Source of the DNA: Gnetum montanum
Taxonomy: Eukaryota > Streptophyta > Gnetopsida > Gnetales > Gnetaceae
Reading direction: 5' to 3'
NCBI GenBank assembly: GCA_015680685.1
Contig: MNCI01009529.1
Coordinates: 1-64,000 of the forward strand
DNA: 64,000 nt
In this document: piece by piece, positions 24,250 to 35,545 of the stretch
Position numbering within the stretch: position 1 is the stretch's first letter
How the letters are laid out: every line of letters begins with the position of its first letter
Notes under the pieces: model-generated
What the model was told of the DNA's origin: nothing
Seen by the model: only the letters and a program-made list of their open reading frames with translations
The model's database searches: none
Translations under genes and position numbers: made by a program

Positions 24250-24770
24250 GTATGGAAGGTGGATTTCTTAATGGATGAGAGAGGAGACGACCCATAGTTG
24301 GGCTAGCCAAGGTCTGCCTAGGATCAGGTTGAAGCCTGACATCTTCTCTATGATAGTGAAATTTGCACTAGTGGGAAATTGCTCTCCTCCATGAAGGCTA
24401 AGTTGATTGTACCCCTGATAGTGATGTGTGATCCATTGAAGGATGTTATACATGCAATTTTGGTTGGCTTGATTTCTTCTTCCAGGCTTAGCCTGTCGAT
24501 GATAGAGTATAGGACTACATTTATTGTTGCACCATCATCGACATGCACTTTGCAGATCATGCACTGCCCAACAAGTATGCAAATGGACAATGGAGCTATA
24601 GTGACATTCCCTTGTTTAGGGTTAATCTTGATTGCATCATTGTGAAATGGTAGGGATGTTGAACCTGATTTCTGTGGTGCAGGGGGTAACATCATTGCAT
24701 GGATGGTGTTCTCATCTGTAGGGATGTCCTTTGTAATAGGAATGAAGGCCAACATCCAAGACAATGCTTG
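24250..24770 (-). pseudogene. protease domain of element Y
   Basis: In - strand order: MLAFIPITKDIPTDENTIHA, a conserved segment just before protease in this family; a VGQCMICKVHVDDGATINVV segment carrying the catalytic-site equivalent (VDDGA, plus-strand 24531-24545); then, after a frame change near 24360, FTIIEKMSGFNLILGRPWLA, the retropepsin C-terminal hallmark. The protein would process the Gag polyprotein. The active-site triplet reads D-D-G, not D-T/S-G, as in element B, so this may be a family trait rather than a single mutation. A frameshift and stops make this copy inactive. Downstream lie only the spacer repeats. Confidence 0.85.
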
Positions 24771-25279
24771 GTAGTGAGTAGATTAGGTCATGACTAGGTT
24801 ATACAAGCTCAATGTTGTGTTCTTTTACTTGAGCATTTGTTTCACCTGGGTTAGTGTAGCTACAAAGTCCTTATTGTTAGCCATTGTGTTGGCCTTGACT
24901 TCCTCCATGTGGCTTGAGAGATGGATCTCTCATGGAGGGGACTTGGACTTGGGTTTCTTGGCCTACTTGGGGGTAGGGGTCTTAGTATTCAGTTGTTGTT
25001 TGTTAGTTGTGGCCTTTGCTTCAAGCATGGAGGTTGTGAGGTGCTCGTTCATCCTCTTGCGATACCATTTAGTAGGCCTACTTGGGTTGCTAGTGGGGTC
25101 AGCCCTTAAAGGAGGAGGGATTGAGATGTTGCCCACTGTTAGGCTTCAAGTAGGTGAGGGGCCATCATGTCGTGGCACCCTTATGACAAATGATGGCTTA
25201 TGAGTTGTTGTACGGCCAACTTGTTGTGGCACCTTGATGATGAAAGGTTGCTTAACGATTGTTGTTGCTGCATCATGCC

Positions 25280-27452
25280 AGTTTAACATCTTAGCAGATG
25301 GTTGGTTTGGTTGCTAGTTTAACATCTTAGCAGATGATTACTATGGGACTTGACCACAAAGGATGTTGTAGGTACTCGAGGTGGCACTTTGATAACAAAT
25401 GAAGGCCTCTTGCTTATGGAGGTCAAGGGGATCCTTGCCTTTTTAGAAGGCACATGGATGACAAAAGGTTGTTTCGTAGGTTTAGACTTACCACCTACAT
25501 TGATGAAGTTTATGATGTAGGGGGCATCATCTACATTGGATTGGCTCACTTCATCGAGCATCAGTTGGCCCCATTCTATCATTCTTTGCAAGTGGTCTTG
25601 CAAAGCATGATAGTTGTCTATACTATGATAAGACATTTTGTGGTAATGATGGTATTTGTTCAGCTTGAAATGTTGTGGGACTAGGGGCTCATTCAGTATT
25701 GCTAAGGTGGGATTCCTAAGTAGTTCATAGTACTTATCATGTTTTTGGTGGACAATCTTTGATACATATTTGTATTGGATTTGCCCAGCATTTAGGAGTT
25801 ACTCTAGTAGTTTAGAGGGTTCCATTGGTAGTCGTGTATACTTTGAGTGATCCTTATGCTTAAAGTTGGGCCTTGGGGTGGCCCTTGCCAATGTAGGTGA
25901 GTTGATGCCAGAGTTGGTGGCCTTGTGAGCTGGGGTCTTGGGCTGCTTGGCGATTCGGCCCTAGTTCGTTACTTTTGTGCTTGTGGTCACTATTGCCACT
26001 ATTGCATTTTTCTTGCACGCATGTTGATTTCTGTAGGCCATGTAGGTCGAGGCACTGCTAGCTTGTGTTGCCTCCTTTATGCCCTTCATTTGGGCAAAGT
26101 CTTGTTTGAGGAATTTCAGGGCTAGGTAATACAATTTGGACTTGATGAAGTCATTCACTATACCCTTGAAGATGGCCAGTAGGTGTGTCTTTACTAGGGG
26201 TTCATGCATTTCGCTCAATGTGGCGTTCTAGCGTTGGAGGAATTTTGGCACAGGCTCTAGGGGCCCCTACTTGACTTGCATGAGTTGGTTAAGGGTTACT
26301 TTAGGCTTTAGTCATACTTGAAGCATGAAAAATTGGCTTATGAGATCCTCCAAAGAAGAGATGGAGGCCTTGGGTAGCACACAATACTAGTCTAAGGCCT
26401 TGCTAGTGAGTGACATGGGGAACATGCACATGATGATGTGCGACCAGGCTTGAAGGAGTAGGCACTCAGATTGAAATGTAACCAAGTGTGCGTTGGGGTC
26501 CCCTTTACCATTATACTTGATGAGTTGAGGTAGTAGGACCCCAATTGGGAGAGTCAAGGGTGGGACTATAGGACTTATGGGGTCATCCTAGTAGAAGTCC
26601 ATCACCTTGACAATTTTAGAGGAGGAGACTTTAAGTTCATTGATCTCCTCTATCAAACTTTGGATCAGTTGGAATGCCTGATCCAAGCTTGGGGATGTGC
26701 TAGCTAGTTGCATTGGTTGGGCTTGTGTTGGTTGCATAGCATAGGATCAGATTATTGGTTGTGGAGTTTGCCAGTTTAATGTTGTAGTAGACAGTCATTA
26801 CTAGTTTAACATCGTAGCAGATAGGTTTAGTTGATGTGTTGGCCGAGGGATGGACACACTGACTAAGGTGGACCACACATGAGTGGGTTGGATGGACGCT
26901 GTAGGTGTTGATGAGACAGGATGCCTAAGTCATCTAGGGCTAGGAGGTGGCCCCTGTGGGAGCATAGGGTTGGAAAAATGTAGCAGTCACTTGCAAGGAT
27001 GGCTGAATTGGCATGGTCACCATCTTGGAGAGGACATGTGGACCAAACTGAGGAGGGGTTGTACTAGGGAGCGGTTCTTGGAAGATGGTGTAGAGGAGGC
27101 TCTCACATTTAGAGCGAGCCTTAAACTCATCTTCTTCCTCCTGTGAGGCTTCCTCATAGGCTGTTCTTGCATCATGCTCATTTGCATGGATGAGTTAGGA
27201 CAATAGTTGGTGGTAGGACTCCGTGAGTGAGATTATGTCGAACAAGGAGGGGTTGTACTCCCATCCATCTTGGTGCACTTGTTTGTAGTCATGTTGTACC
27301 TCCAAGTCAAGGTAATCCATTAGTAATCATACTTGGATTTTGGCACAAACAAAATTGTATTATTCCTGGCTTAGCATGGCACACTTTGGGTGGATGGTGG
27401 TGTTAAATGTGTTAGACATTGATGTGGAAGGTTGATCTAGATTCATATTCAT
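25280..27452 (-). pseudogene. gag: gag of element Y
   Basis: The start ATG is at plus-strand 27452-27450, about 570 bp downstream of the PBS, and the N-terminal MLSQE-YNFVCAKI matches the start of gag in elements B and D. The capsid region (about 26650-25970) reads, through stops and shifts, the family's KYDxSLK and HLLAIFKGIVNDFIKSKLYY (26210-26130). A zinc-knuckle-like region is followed by the repeated linker PFVIHVP ... SFVIKVPPRVP (25510-25330) before protease. Gag packages the element RNA. At least five stops and several frameshifts are present. Confidence 0.8.
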
Positions 27453-27482
27453 AGATCGAGTTGTGAGAGTTGATGTTTACAA

Positions 27483-27735
27483 AAAATGGCTAACTTTGAA
27501 AATTGCAGAAAAATGACTAAGTTTGTTGGTAGCAGAAAAATGGCTACATATAAAAATGTAAAAAAATGGCTAAGTGTGGAAACTACAAAAAAATGACTAA
27601 GTATAGAAACTACAAAAAATTGACTAAGTGTAAAACTATAGAAAAAATGCTAAGTATGAAAATGTAGAAAAAATGCTAAGTATGGAAATGCAGAAAAAAC
27701 GCTAACTGTGAAAGCTGCTAAATATGGCTAACTTT
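27483..27735. repeat. 26-27 bp tandem repeat in the leader of element Y
   Basis: Ten tandem units with cores (ATGGCTAA or ATGACTAA/ATGCTAA) at 27486, 27513, 27540, 27566, 27593, 27620, 27647, 27673, 27699 and 27724. A unit reads roughly GGAAACTACAAAAAAATGAC plus TAAGTGT. The array sits between PBS and the gag start. Confidence 0.85.
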
Positions 27736-28016
27736 GGTGCTACACTCACTACACTTTGAGAACTTGTTACACTCTCTAGAGCATCTAGAGTTCAACACAA
27801 TGGATACACTTGGGCTTTCATCTTGTGGGGTTCTAAGGGAACCGACAACTTGGACCAATCTATACCAACTGAATCATGAAATAGCTCCTACGTAGGCCTA
27901 TGATCCAACTACTGTCGTGGCAAGTCCATAGGGGTGTTATGTCTACACTAGCTCAAAACTAGTAACAGAGGTGCAGAAAGCAAGCCAAACTACCCTTGAA
28001 CACAGAAGGAATAGGA

Positions 28017-28035
28017 GGCCCTCCTTCTAGTGCCA
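28017..28035 (-). other. primer-binding site of element Y
   Basis: On the - strand TGGCACTAGAAGGAGGGCC begins 5 nt after the LTR end (TTACA at 28041). The same 19-mer with one or two changes follows the LTRs at 33853, 35831 and 61306. The primer tRNA was not identified. Confidence 0.7.
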
Positions 28036-28040
28036 AAAAC

Positions 28041-29724
28041 TGTAATGACCAAAAATGTCAGTGGCTAGAATCACGGAGGGATTAATGGACATATAATCTT
28101 AACCTCACTACGTGAGGGCCTTGCTAGAAATGGAGGCGGAGTGCCCTAAACAGTATTTCAATCAAATAGGGACTTTGCCAATTGCAACTGAGGTAGTGGA
28201 TGTAACCAGGGGATGGTGTGGTTAGTCGAAATGCAAATGCAAACAACATGAAAATGGTGTTAAGTTTCAAAGTGATGCTTCATGGTGCTAAGTGTGGGGC
28301 ATAGCCACAGAATGGGGGTGAGTGTAGCTAAGGGTTTTGACCAAAATGAGAGTGTCAACTTGAGGAGACTACCACCTGAGCATAGTACAGCTTGACGATG
28401 CATGAAAAAGTGTGAAAAGATATAAGAAAAATGCAATAAAATGCTAGAAATAGGAGAGAGAAATGGAACACCACCCTAAATGGGAGTGTAGTTAACTTTA
28501 AAAGGGTCTTAGAAGGTACACAGTGTACAATAGGCATAGTGGGAGCATAGTCACAGTCTTGGTGATGTCAAGCCACGAATTTTGGCACTCGTCATGATGA
28601 ACCATGCTTGCTAGGTTGGCCATTGTGGTGTACCATGTGGTGTATAGCTATAATGGGACCATAGTGTATTATGCGGTGTAGTGCTACAATGGGGCTACAG
28701 TGTACCATGTAATGTAGGTATGCCTCTTTGTCAATGTGATGTGCTCTGGGTCTCGTTTGCCCACGGGGCTAAGTGCCAAGATGCCAAATGCCAAATGAAA
28801 GTGCCAACTACTAATTGGTGAAAAATGAAAGCCAACCCCCTAAAACATTGGAGCGCAAGGGTATTTATAGGGCCAAGGCTACCCCAAAATGCAGATTGGG
28901 TGCCACGTGGTAGTGCAGTAGGTGGGACCACGAGAAAAATTTAGAAAATTTTCTTAGTCTAGATGTGATTAGAAAAAGTTCAAAAAGTTTTCTAACTTTG
29001 GCTACTACGCTCATCCCATGTTACGTAGGACATGGGACACTACCTAGGGATAGGGCATAACATGGACACTTAGAAGGATCTAGTAAAAATTACAGTCCTT
29101 GTTCTTGCTACACTAGCTATGCTCTAGAACATAGTAGGAGGGGTAGCCTCAGGAGTTAGAAAATTTGCCAAATGCCTTTTCTATGGTCAGTTAGCTTGAC
29201 AAATTTTGGCTTAACACTTAGGGAAAACTAGCACTGAGGTGCTAGCTATAGCAGGGGCAATGGAAATGTAGCACAACATTTAAAAAAATTTCTACATCTT
29301 GCTACACTCTTCCCGTGTTATGCGCAGGACATGTAACTCAATAGTTAGAAAATTTTTTGTGAAATTGGTATCCCATGCTGGCTATGCTAACTATGCTCTA
29401 GAGTGTAGTAGGGGCAATAGGAGTGTAGTACAACACTTAGAAATTTTTTTGCAACTTGTTTCATCATTCTGTCACTTAGCCAAAATTGTAGAAAATTGGA
29501 TGTTGAAGTTGACTATGCTCTACTGTAGTGGAAAGCATGGTCCCAGCACTTAGAAAACTTTGTAGAAAGTACCATTATTCTGACACTTAGAAAATTTTTG
29601 CAAATTTGACAATTGGAGCTAACTACACTCAACACTTAGAAAAATTTGGGTAAAGTGCCATCATTTTGACACTTGGCCAAATTTGTAGTTGAGATGCCAA
29701 GACCCAAAATTTTGTAGTGTTTCA
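28041..29724 (-). repeat. LTR of element Y (1.68 kb)
   Basis: It begins TGAAACACTACAAAATTTTG (29724 downward) and ends TTACA at 28041, with TATA box 28869-28862 and PBS just outside. The U3 carries alternating copies of a CACTTAGAAAATTTTTG phrase and TATGCTCTAGAGTGTAG palindromes (plus-strand 29100-29700). The layout matches the + strand LTR at 32144-33853. Confidence 0.85.
28862..28869 (-). promoter_or_regulatory. TATA box of the element Y LTR
   Basis: TATAAATA on the - strand, followed by CCCTTGCG and, about 20 nt later, TTTTAGGGGGTTGGC. The + strand LTR has the same arrangement at 33099. Confidence 0.7.
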
Positions 29725-32143
29725 AGGCTATATGGGGTTACATTAGTTGCAATTTAATAGGTTTTCTAGTAGGCCCAAAGTGCATGGATAAGCCTTTCAT
29801 GCCACTTGCATCTACTATTGGTTAGCATCCTTTTTATGATGGCCTTGTTGCTAGCTTCAACTTGTTCATTGGCTTGAGGGTAGTATGGTGATGAAAATAA
29901 ATGCTTAATGCCTAGGTCTTGACAAAAGGTTTGCATTTCTTAGCTACTAAATTTTGATCTATTATCTATGATGATGATCATAGGTATGCCGATACGGGCT
30001 ACTATGTTATCAAGTATGAATCTACAAACTTGTTGAGATGTTGCCTTCGTTAGGGGAATAGCTTTAACCCACTTTGTGAAGTATTTTGTTGTAGTGATGA
30101 TAAAGCTATCCTATGGAAGACTTATGTGTTATAGGTCCAATGGTGTTCAATTCCCATCATTAAAATGGCCAAGTTATCTAAGTAGTGTGTAACTTAGTTG
30201 GTGGCATGTGTATTAGGTTGCTATGTCATTGATAAGTATTACAAGTTTTGACCTTTTGTAGGTAATTGATCTTCATATAGGGTTAGTAATAGCTTTGTAA
30301 TCTAATTTTAGCAGCCATGGCTCTAGGTCCTATATGTCCCTCACATACGCACTTATGAACTTGCTCAAGGACTGTGCAGGCTTTGGTGTTGCCTACGTAG
30401 ACTAACAATATGCCATCATAGGACCATTGACATAATCTATTATCATGTATGGTGATATACTGTTTTGATCTTTTACATACAACATCCTTTTGAGAAGTAG
30501 TCAGGCCCTATGGAGATTCATCATGCATAAGGTAAAACTTGATATCATCATACCACTCCTTTTGAGGAGTGGTACTAATAGAGGCTATGAAGTTGTCCTT
30601 AGTGTTTTACATGATGGGAATAGCATAGTTCACGATTAATGAAGGTAACTTGCTAAATACATGACACATCACATTGAGAGCTAAAGTTGCAATGGCATTG
30701 GCTAGTGCATTTTTGGTTTAGGGTATATGTTGGATATTAACATCTGTAAATTGTTGCATTAGTTACTTTCCTAGGTCACAGTAAGGTTGCAAATGTTTGG
30801 CTTTACATGCATAAACCTCTGTTACTTGGTTAACCACAAGTTGTGAATCACCTTTAATCATTAGATGTTTGATTCCTAGGTCACAAGCTACCATCATTTC
30901 CCTAATCAATCCTTCATATTCCACCACATTGTTGGTAGATGGGAATTGAAAATGGTAAGAAAAGGGGTGGATATCACTGGACGGGAATTTTATAAAGGTG
31001 GCTGCACTAGCCTGATGGGTAGTTGAAGCTCTATCAAAGTGCATAATTACCTCATAGTTCTTGAGTATGTCACTAGTGATGTTGACATACTCATCGAGGA
31101 ACTTAGGGTCAATGGCTACATGATCCTCTGTTGGGGAAATGGTAGGTTGTGCAGCTATAGCTTAACCTTTTGTTGAGGCTTGAGAGATGTAATGCAAGTT
31201 AAACTTTGTTGTTATGGCTTTTCAATGGTTTATATGGCTACTTTCATAGATATTAGTCATAATGGCTCTAAGCACGTTGTCCTTGTAGATGATGTTGACT
31301 TGGCTCATAAATTGGTAGTATCTCCACTTCTTCAATGAAAAGACTTGTGCCAGACAATACTTCTCCACTTCAGTGTATTGGGTCTCATAGGTAATCAATG
31401 CATGACTTAAATACTATACAGGTAACTCTACTCCATCATCCCATTTTTGACAAAGTAGAGAGGTAATGGATGTGTTAGAGATAACAAAGTAGACATAAAA
31501 AGGTTTATCCTTTTGTAATAGATAGAGCATGGGTAGTGGTGCCAACTCTTGCCTATGGTTTTCAAAGGCTTCTTGGCATTGTGCCATTCACTCATAGTGA
31601 ACTCCTTTCTTAAGAAAGTGTTCCATAGGTTGTAACTTATTTGTAAGTTTGGTGATGAACCTATAGATAAATTGTAATCTACCTTATAGCTCCCAAAGCT
31701 CCTTAAGGGTAGTTGGTATTGCCAAGTTGGATATGACCTTAACCTTATTAGGATCAACATGTATTCTTGCTTTGGATACTACAAAAGCCAAGCATCTTAC
31801 TGGTTTTGACATCAAAGACATACTTCCTGGGATTAAGCCTAAGTTCATATTTGAAACATCATTTTAGCACAAGGTCAAGGTCATGCACATGGAAACTGGC
31901 CATTTTGGGCATAATGGCTATATCTTCTATGTAGTCATTTAGAAATCCTAGCATGTCATCGCTAAAGATATAGGTGATTACTTGTTGATAAGTGGCTCCC
32001 ACATTCTTTAGACCAAAGGACATCATGGTGTAACAAAAGGTGCCCTAAGAGGTTATGACTGTCATATATAGTTAATGTTCTAGGTTAATCCTTACTTGGT
32101 TGTATCCTAAGAACCTAGCCATGGAGTATAATAAGACATGCGC
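29725..32143 (-). pseudogene. pol: element X pol: RT, RNase H, aRH, integrase (interrupted at both ends)
   Basis: Reading right to left, the frame enters RT within the GHALLSFMDGFLGYNQ region (32143), passes FGLKNVGATYQQ and NDYIEDIA (31933-31922, the YxDD site), then RNase H, then a second, archaeal-type RNase H (31044-30763) with STNNVVEYEGLI and KGDSQLVVNQV, then integrase (zinc region about 30340-30200; core with FSSPYYPQAN near 29860) and stops at TPYSL (29725), where the LTR of Y begins. The aRH after the first RNase H is a known hallmark of the Tat lineage. The YxDD site reads YIED. Many TAG/TAA stops. Both breaks are insertions by members of the same family in opposite orientations. 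Confidence 0.85.
30763..31044 (-). pseudogene. aRH (second RNase H) domain of element X
   Basis: A 93-codon open stretch. HFDRAST replaces the usual YFDGAS (Gly to Arg next to the catalytic Asp); NNVVEYEGL supplies the Glu and KGDSQLVV the next Asp. It ends at YCDLGK. In Tat elements this domain lies between RT-RNase H and integrase, as here. Confidence 0.85.
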
Positions 32144-33853
32144 TAAAACACCATCAAATTCAAGTAACAACACTTCAATGGAAAATTTGCATAATGTTCA
32201 ACACAAGGAAAATTTTTTTCTAAGTGTTTGACCCATGATCCCATTGCTAGGGCTACACTTTAGAGCATAGTTGGTATAGCATGCAACACAACCAGATCTG
32301 CAAAATTTTGTAAGTGTTAAATAGTAGCTGTAAAAATTTTTCTAAGTGTCTTGCTATGCTTACTTCCTTGTTACTATGCTCTCCAGTGTAGCAGCACTTT
32401 AGCAGCCAGTCTGCACTAGTGTTGAGTTAGAAGTTGTCAAGCTAGCTTAGCATGGAAGTGGTATTTGGTAGATTTTCTAACTCCTGAAGCTACCACCCTT
32501 GCTATGCTCTTGAGCATGGCTGGTGTAGTAGGAACAAGAGCTATAATTTTTGCCAAATTTTTCTAAGTGTTGATGCTACACTCTCTTTCCCATCCTACTA
32601 CGCTCTCTGGTGTAGCAAGCATAGCAGCACTGGTATTCAGTTTTCATAAGAATTACCCAACTGTTGTGCTATGCTCCAGAGTGTAGCTAGCATAGCAACA
32701 CGAAAGTACCTCCAAAAGCTTCCAGAGCTTGGCATAGGCCTTCATTCTAGCTCCAGCACTCTAATGACAAGTAGGATTAGCAACTTGCACTCATTTTGTA
32801 CCCCCTCTCTATGTCCCAAAATTGTACCTATGCTTAGTTCCACTTGAAAGATGGGAGAATGTAGTCCTAAAGCATAGCCTCCAAATTGCATTATTTTGCA
32901 TTATTTGCAAGTACATTGCGGTCTTGGCACATGTAGTCGTAGCAGTGCAACCAAAGTCTGGCAGTCTCTAAAGATCTAGTGAAGCATACTAGAGTGTACC
33001 ACCAGTTGTTCTAATGGGAGTGTAGCAAAGGTTAGCGCAACCCCACCTATCCTTTTGCCATGTGGCACTTAATTTGCATTTGATGCTAACCCTAAGCTTA
33101 TAAATACCCTTGCATTCCACACTCTAGGGGGTTGGCAATTCATTTTAGTAGTGGATATTTGAAGTTAGCATCTTAGAGCATCATCTAGCACTTAAAGCAC
33201 CTTGAGCACCCTATACACCAAAGTGTATCAACACCTTGGTAACACCTTTGCATCTGACTTAGCACTGCAAGCCCATAGGACACCATTGTAGCCAACATAG
33301 TAGGCATAGACCTTGCAATGGACGTCAATCTTTAGCCTGAGACATCTGAGAGACTCTGGCTACATTGCTATTACACCTGTCTGTACATTACATACCTTCA
33401 TAAGGGTCATTTGTAATTGCTATGCTCCTCGTTTGGGATGGTACCATTCATTCTTCTTCTCAAACTTCATTGCATTTTAAGCATTTCCTTCATTACATCT
33501 TAGTCATTTTCTTTGACATTCAATACCACATCTACATTTTTTGCTATTCTACATGTTCTTTGCATACTCACACCACTATTCTCATGTCAAGAAACTTCAC
33601 CATGCTTAGGCTTAGTCAACCTTATTTTTATTGAGAACATCATCAATGCTTGCATTTTTGGGCTAACCATGCCACCTCCTCATTTGTGCTTGGTACCTTA
33701 GTTGCAATAAATAAAGTCCCTATTTGATCAACAAGATAGTTTAGGGCACTTTGCCTTCATTTTCTAGGAAAGGCCCTCACGCAGAGGTGGGGTTGAGGCT
33801 ATGCACCTGTGAACCCCTCAGTGTTCCAACCACCAACATTTTCGATCATCACA
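32144..33853 (+). repeat. LTR of the + strand element (1.71 kb)
   Basis: It starts TAAAACACCATCAAATTC (the usual TG mutated to TA) and ends ATCACA before the PBS. TATA box at 33099-33106. The U3 (32200-32760) alternates AAAATTTTTCTAAGTGTT-type phrases with ATGCTCCAGAGTGTAGC-type palindromes. Same LTR type and length class as that of element Y. Confidence 0.85.
33099..33106 (+). promoter_or_regulatory. TATA box of the + strand LTR
   Basis: TATAAATA in CTAAGCTTATAAATACCC, followed at about +30 by CTAGGGGGTTGGCAATTC, the likely transcription start area. Confidence 0.7.
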
Positions 33854-33859
33854 ATTTTC

Positions 33860-33878
33860 TTATGTTAGAAGGAGGGCC
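33860..33878 (+). other. primer-binding site (decayed)
   Basis: TTATGTTAGAAGGAGGGCC, 6 nt after the LTR end. It differs from TGGTGCTAGAAGGAGGGCC of B and D by G-to-A and C-to-T type changes. Confidence 0.65.
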
Positions 33879-34286
33879 TTGCTATTTCTTTCTAAGTCCA
33901 GTGGTAGTCCTGCATGCTCTCTACACCTCCATTACAAGCTTCGAATTAGCGTAGATGTGACACCCTTGTAGTTGTCTATGATCTGGTTGGTTTAGATTGG
34001 TCCTAGTTGTCGATTCCCCTAGAGCCCCATAGGACAGAAGCCAAAGTTTATCTCTTGCACTTGGGCCCTAAACTCTGTGTGCTAGGAAGAGCGTAGCTTG
34101 CCCTTAGCATAGGAGCATAGTAAGCTATAGCGTAGCAAGCATAGCACCAAAGTTAGATACTTTTTCTAGTAGCACTCTCATACTTAGTTATCATTTTAAC
34201 AATTCTATACTTACTCACTTTTAGTAGTTGTTATACTTAACTGCTTCTTTTCCAGCGTTGCACCTTTTGCATTTTCTCATAGTAGC

Positions 34287-34588
34287 ATGAATCCAAAAGA
34301 TTCTTCAACCTCTACCTTAGGCACAGTTGTTGTTTAACCTATTCAATAGGAATTCACAATCGACATCCCTAGAGCTAGGGGCCCCATCTTTGTGGAAAGG
34401 CAATCCCTTAGGCTTCGTAACAAATCTCCCAAGCACATGGTGCTCGACAAAGACAAATACAACTTCCTTTGTGCAAAGCTGAAGGTAGGCATTCCCTTAG
34501 ATCACCAAGAGTTGGAGGCAAAGTGAGGTTATGAGCTCATACATTGCAATGAGAGGGAGTACTTCCCTACCCCTGACAATCTCATTCG
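34287..34588 (+). pseudogene. gag: gag N-terminus, cut by LTR1
   Basis: ATG at 34287 starts MNPKDSSTSTLGTVVV. The frame continues through YNFLCAKLKVGIPLDHQELE (about 34450-34510), matching gag of B (HYNFLCAKLAANF) and D (HYNFLYAKLVMNL), to NLIRE, where LTR1 begins at 34589. Three in-frame stops sit at Gln- or Arg-type positions. About 100 residues of an expected gag of more than 900 remain. Confidence 0.75.
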
Positions 34589-35116
34589 TGAAACACCGTG
34601 AAATTTCGAAGCCTCCACGATTTAGCAAGGTCTCGAAGCTTAGGCAAGGATTTCCAACAAATGATACATCTCAACAAGTTTTCTTTTTTTAGCTAAGGGC
34701 CTATTATGCTACGCTACGCAGTGCAGTGTAATAGACCCTAGAAGGATCAAACAGAAACGAGGGATGCGCAGCAACAACACTTCAACTCTACAAGCTAACT
34801 ATGTTACGCCATGTTATGCTACGTAGCGTAATGTAGCGTAACGCAAGTACACAATTGATTTAATCGCAACAATGGAGAGAACAAAATTCAAGCATTGGCG
34901 GTTCTTACACCATGATATGCTCTCTAGTGTATTACAGCATAACCATAGGATAGTTTGTTACCGAAGCTCTAGCAAGGGTAGATCGCGACACACTATACTT
35001 CAGAGCATAACATAGCGTGGTGCCACAAGCTTTAGCTACAACACATTAGGTCAATGGCATTTTGTGGGCCTAGGACATGCGTCATCTAAACCATGTTTTT
35101 CTCTTAGCCCTAGTCT

Positions 35117-35124
35117 TATAAATA
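35117..35124 (+). promoter_or_regulatory. TATA box of LTR1
   Basis: TATAAATA in TAGTCTTATAAATACCC, 23 bp upstream of a run of 13 G (35147-35159). Confidence 0.7.
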
Positions 35125-35544
35125 CCCTGATGAACAATGTTGGAAAGGGGGGGGGGGGGAATTTTTTTTGGCTCGTAGTTGTTGGCAATTTTTGAAAATT
35201 TTTGGCAAAGATTTGCGAAAGAACAAAGGAGAATCAGCGATCGAAAGAACATCGATGATGACCAACAAAAGCCTTCGATCAAAAACTTCAAGTTAGCAGA
35301 CAATTTGCTTCGATTTTGACTACCTTGCACCTAGATTGGCTAGAACAAAGTAGATTGGCCTTTTGCTTGTTTCATCTCTGAATAGTTTTCTTGTTCTTGG
35401 CATGTGGTTTGTCTAAAATGAAGTCTGCCTACAATCATTGTATTCAATGTATTTGTTTATAGGCTAAATCCCAGATCTCGGGATTGCACATTCTCTAAAT
35501 TCAATTTATTGCATCCTATTTACATAGATTTTACAATCGTTTTG

Positions 35545-35545
35545 N
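35545..35545. other. ambiguous base N at a sequence discontinuity
   Basis: The only N in the window. It coincides with the jump from LTR middle to LTR end within LTR1, so it probably marks an assembly join. Confidence 0.95.

Larger units (their letters stand above)
22931..29724 (-). mobile_element. element Y: 5' half of a Tat-like gypsy element
   Basis: Reading right to left: LTR (29724-28041), PBS (28035-28017), leader with 27-bp repeats (27735-27483), gag (27452 to about 25280), protease (24770-24250), then spacer repeats (23810-23250). RT and beyond are missing on the left. Its LTR start cuts the integrase of element X in mid-frame, so Y inserted into X. The other Y LTR is not in the window. 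Confidence 0.75.
32144..34588 (+). mobile_element. 5' end of a Tat-like element (LTR, PBS, gag start)
   Basis: LTR (32144-33853), PBS (33860-33878), leader, and gag from ATG 34287 cut at 34588 by LTR1 of element B. It sits inside RT of element X, oriented opposite to X and Y. The rest of this element, if present, lies to the right of the window. Confidence 0.8.

Noticed and set aside
24790-25203. 137-codon + strand frame
   Set aside because: It lies opposite the gag-protease linker of element Y and shows no independent features.
34700-34860. possible rRNA or structural RNA because of strong palindromes
   Set aside because: TACGCTACG-type palindromes recur in all LTRs of the family and lie in U3 upstream of TATA; no match to known RNA genes.
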